Assembly (NCBI GenBank): GCA_026709505.1
Contig: JAPOSW010000123.1
Coordinates: 1 to 34,702, forward strand
Length of the DNA stretch: 34,702 nucleotides
Reading direction: 5' to 3'
From: Gammaproteobacteria bacterium
GTDB lineage: Bacteria; Pseudomonadota; Gammaproteobacteria; Arenicellales; Poriferihabitantaceae
Part shown: piece after piece, positions 33,594 through 34,702 of the stretch
How positions within the stretch are numbered: position 1 is the stretch's first letter
Layout of the letters: each line of letters starts with the position of its first letter
The notes under the pieces: generated by a model
Told to the model about the DNA's origin: nothing
Databases searched by the model: none
Seen by the model: the letters and a program-made list of their open reading frames with translations, nothing else
Position numbers and translations under genes: made by a program

Positions 33594-34689
33594 GGGTGCG
33601 GGAAAGCTCGATATTGATGAGGAAATTAATGCTTTCAGGGAAAGATACGAACTTCTTTCTGAAAAATTTCAAAACTTGAAATCTGAACAAAGTTGGCATA
33701 CTCCATGTGAGATATGCTTCAGCTTTGAAGGCATGACGGTTCGCGAATTCCTGGCACCATCGAGCAATAATCCTGCCCCTAAAGCGATTCTGATTGTTTA
33801 CTCTCACGTAAACCTACCCTATGTGATCGACTTGACTGAACAGCATTCGCTCGTCAGTCGATTAATCGAAGCTGGACGCAAGGTGTATCTAGTTGACTGG
33901 GGAGATATGAACGGGGAGGCGCGTAGCCGTGACCTTTCTGTTTATCTTCATGACTACATCGACAAGTCCATTGATTTCATTATTGAAAATACAGGCATAG
34001 ATCAAGTGGATTTGATGGGAATCTGTCAGGGAGGCACTTTTTCGCTATGCTATGCAAGCCTGCACCCTGAAAAAATACGCAGTCTGATCACCATGGTCAC
34101 ACCGGTCGATTTCCACGCTGGCGAGAGCGTAATCTGGAAATGGGCCAGAAAAGTTGATTTCTCGAAACTGGAAGAAAGGCCAGTAAACATCCCGGGCAGC
34201 ATGATTACCCTATTCTTTCAATCGCTCCGCCCTTTTGACGAGATGATGCGAAACATTCGGGTCATTCAAAACCCGGAGTCACTGAAAAACCTGAATTTGA
34301 CCGTGTTGATCGATCGGTGGGTTTTTGAGTGTCCAGATCAGCCAGGCCTGGCGTTTGCCCAGTTCATGCGCCAGTTTTATCAAAAAAACAAACTGGTCCG
34401 TGGCGAGTTCGAGCTTGGTGGACATCTCATTGATCTGAGGAATATTGCTTGTCCAGTATTGAATCTGTATGCAACTGCTGACCACTTGGTGCCTCCAGAA
34501 TCAGCCAGTGCGCTGAAGAATCACATTCCTCATGAAAGGTACAGTGAAATAACTTGCGATGGCGGCCATATCGGATTGATGGTCGGTACCAAAGCACGCC
34601 GTGCCATACTTCCCAAAATGGCGGAATGGCTCGTGAATAACCACAAATTTTTAAAAGATGGGACAAAGTGCCATGTACAGGAGGAATGA
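33586..34689 (+). CDS. phaC: Class III poly(3-hydroxyalkanoate) synthase, catalytic subunit
   Basis: Polymerises hydroxyacyl-CoA into polyhydroxyalkanoate storage granules. 367 residues from ATG 33586, in the class III range (about 355-370). The lipase-like box GICQGG carries the nucleophile C147, and D299 (TADHLVPP) and H328 (CDGGHIGLMVG) complete the triad, very near the C149, D302 and H331 of Allochromatium PhaC. VYLVDWGDMNGEARSRDLS is the conserved early block. In-frame ATGs at 33553, 33565 and 33574 are alternatives. phaA, phaB and phasin genes may lie beyond the right edge. Confidence 0.93.
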   Translation: MNEGAGKLDIDEEINAFRERYELLSEKFQNLKSEQSWHTPCEICFSFEGMTVREFLAPSSNNPAPKAILIVYSHVNLPYVIDLTEQHSLVSRLIEAGRKVYLVDWGDMNGEARSRDLSVYLHDYIDKSIDFIIENTGIDQVDLMGICQGGTFSLCYASLHPEKIRSLITMVTPVDFHAGESVIWKWARKVDFSKLEERPVNIPGSMITLFFQSLRPFDEMMRNIRVIQNPESLKNLNLTVLIDRWVFECPDQPGLAFAQFMRQFYQKNKLVRGEFELGGHLIDLRNIACPVLNLYATADHLVPPESASALKNHIPHERYSEITCDGGHIGLMVGTKARRAILPKMAEWLVNNHKFLKDGTKCHVQEE

Positions 34690-34702
34690 GAGGTTCCCGT
34701 AT

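Noticed and set aside
1..34702. CRISPR array, tRNA or rRNA genes, prophage or toxin-antitoxin module
   Set aside because: No regularly spaced repeats, tRNA-like arms, phage genes or toxin-antitoxin pairs were recognised on reading through the window.

Overview
The window looks like a chromosomal segment of a Gram-negative gammaproteobacterium of moderate GC content. The evidence is the outer-membrane assembly pair lptD-surA, the dacC-ybeD-lipB order known from Enterobacteria and Pseudomonas, a MurU-type peptidoglycan-recycling nucleotidyltransferase and a UbiK homologue. The species cannot be named from the sequence. Two blocks, the glycerol ABC transporter operon and the folE-hisI block, have an alphaproteobacterial flavour in protein style and gene order and may have been acquired.

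Layout. (1) 1-570: debris, with the C-terminal scrap and probable end of an IS30-like element next to an internal fragment of a type I methylase gene (hsdM). (2) 585-5428: a four-gene peptide/nickel-type ABC importer (binding protein, two permeases, one fused double ATPase). Its -10 box lies inside a strong match to the zinc-uptake regulator (Zur) operator. (3) 5707-15779: a complete glycerol uptake and catabolism operon in the order V-R-S-T-P-Q-U-D-K (binding protein, DeoR-type repressor, two ATPases, two permeases, small membrane protein, glycerol-3-phosphate dehydrogenase, glycerol kinase), with a well-formed promoter carrying repeated operator-like motifs. (4) 16269-21857: a probable zinc-economy block: zinc-dependent GTP cyclohydrolase I, phosphoribosyl-AMP cyclohydrolase, two COG0523 metallochaperone GTPases, a WD40 protein and a possible coupled 36-residue peptide. 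(5) 21928-29126: conserved envelope and cofactor genes: dacC, ybeD, lipB, murU (opposite strand), lptD, surA, ubiK. (6) 29149-34689: an accessory tail with a flavodoxin-like reductase, a cation diffusion facilitator, an unrecognised and probably frameshifted gene beside decayed sequence, a Dyp-type peroxidase homologue with altered distal haem residues, and a short phaE followed by class III phaC.

How it fits together. The most interesting theme is metal homeostasis. A Zur-box importer of the nickel/peptide family, a set of zinc enzymes with their presumed chaperones, and a CDF transporter lie within 30 kb. The inference is that the importer brings in zinc or a zinc chelate, and that the chaperones keep FolE and HisI metallated when zinc is short. 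The glycerol operon is a self-contained pathway from external glycerol to dihydroxyacetone phosphate. No tRNA, rRNA or CRISPR array was seen. All assignments come from reading motifs by eye; no database search was run.
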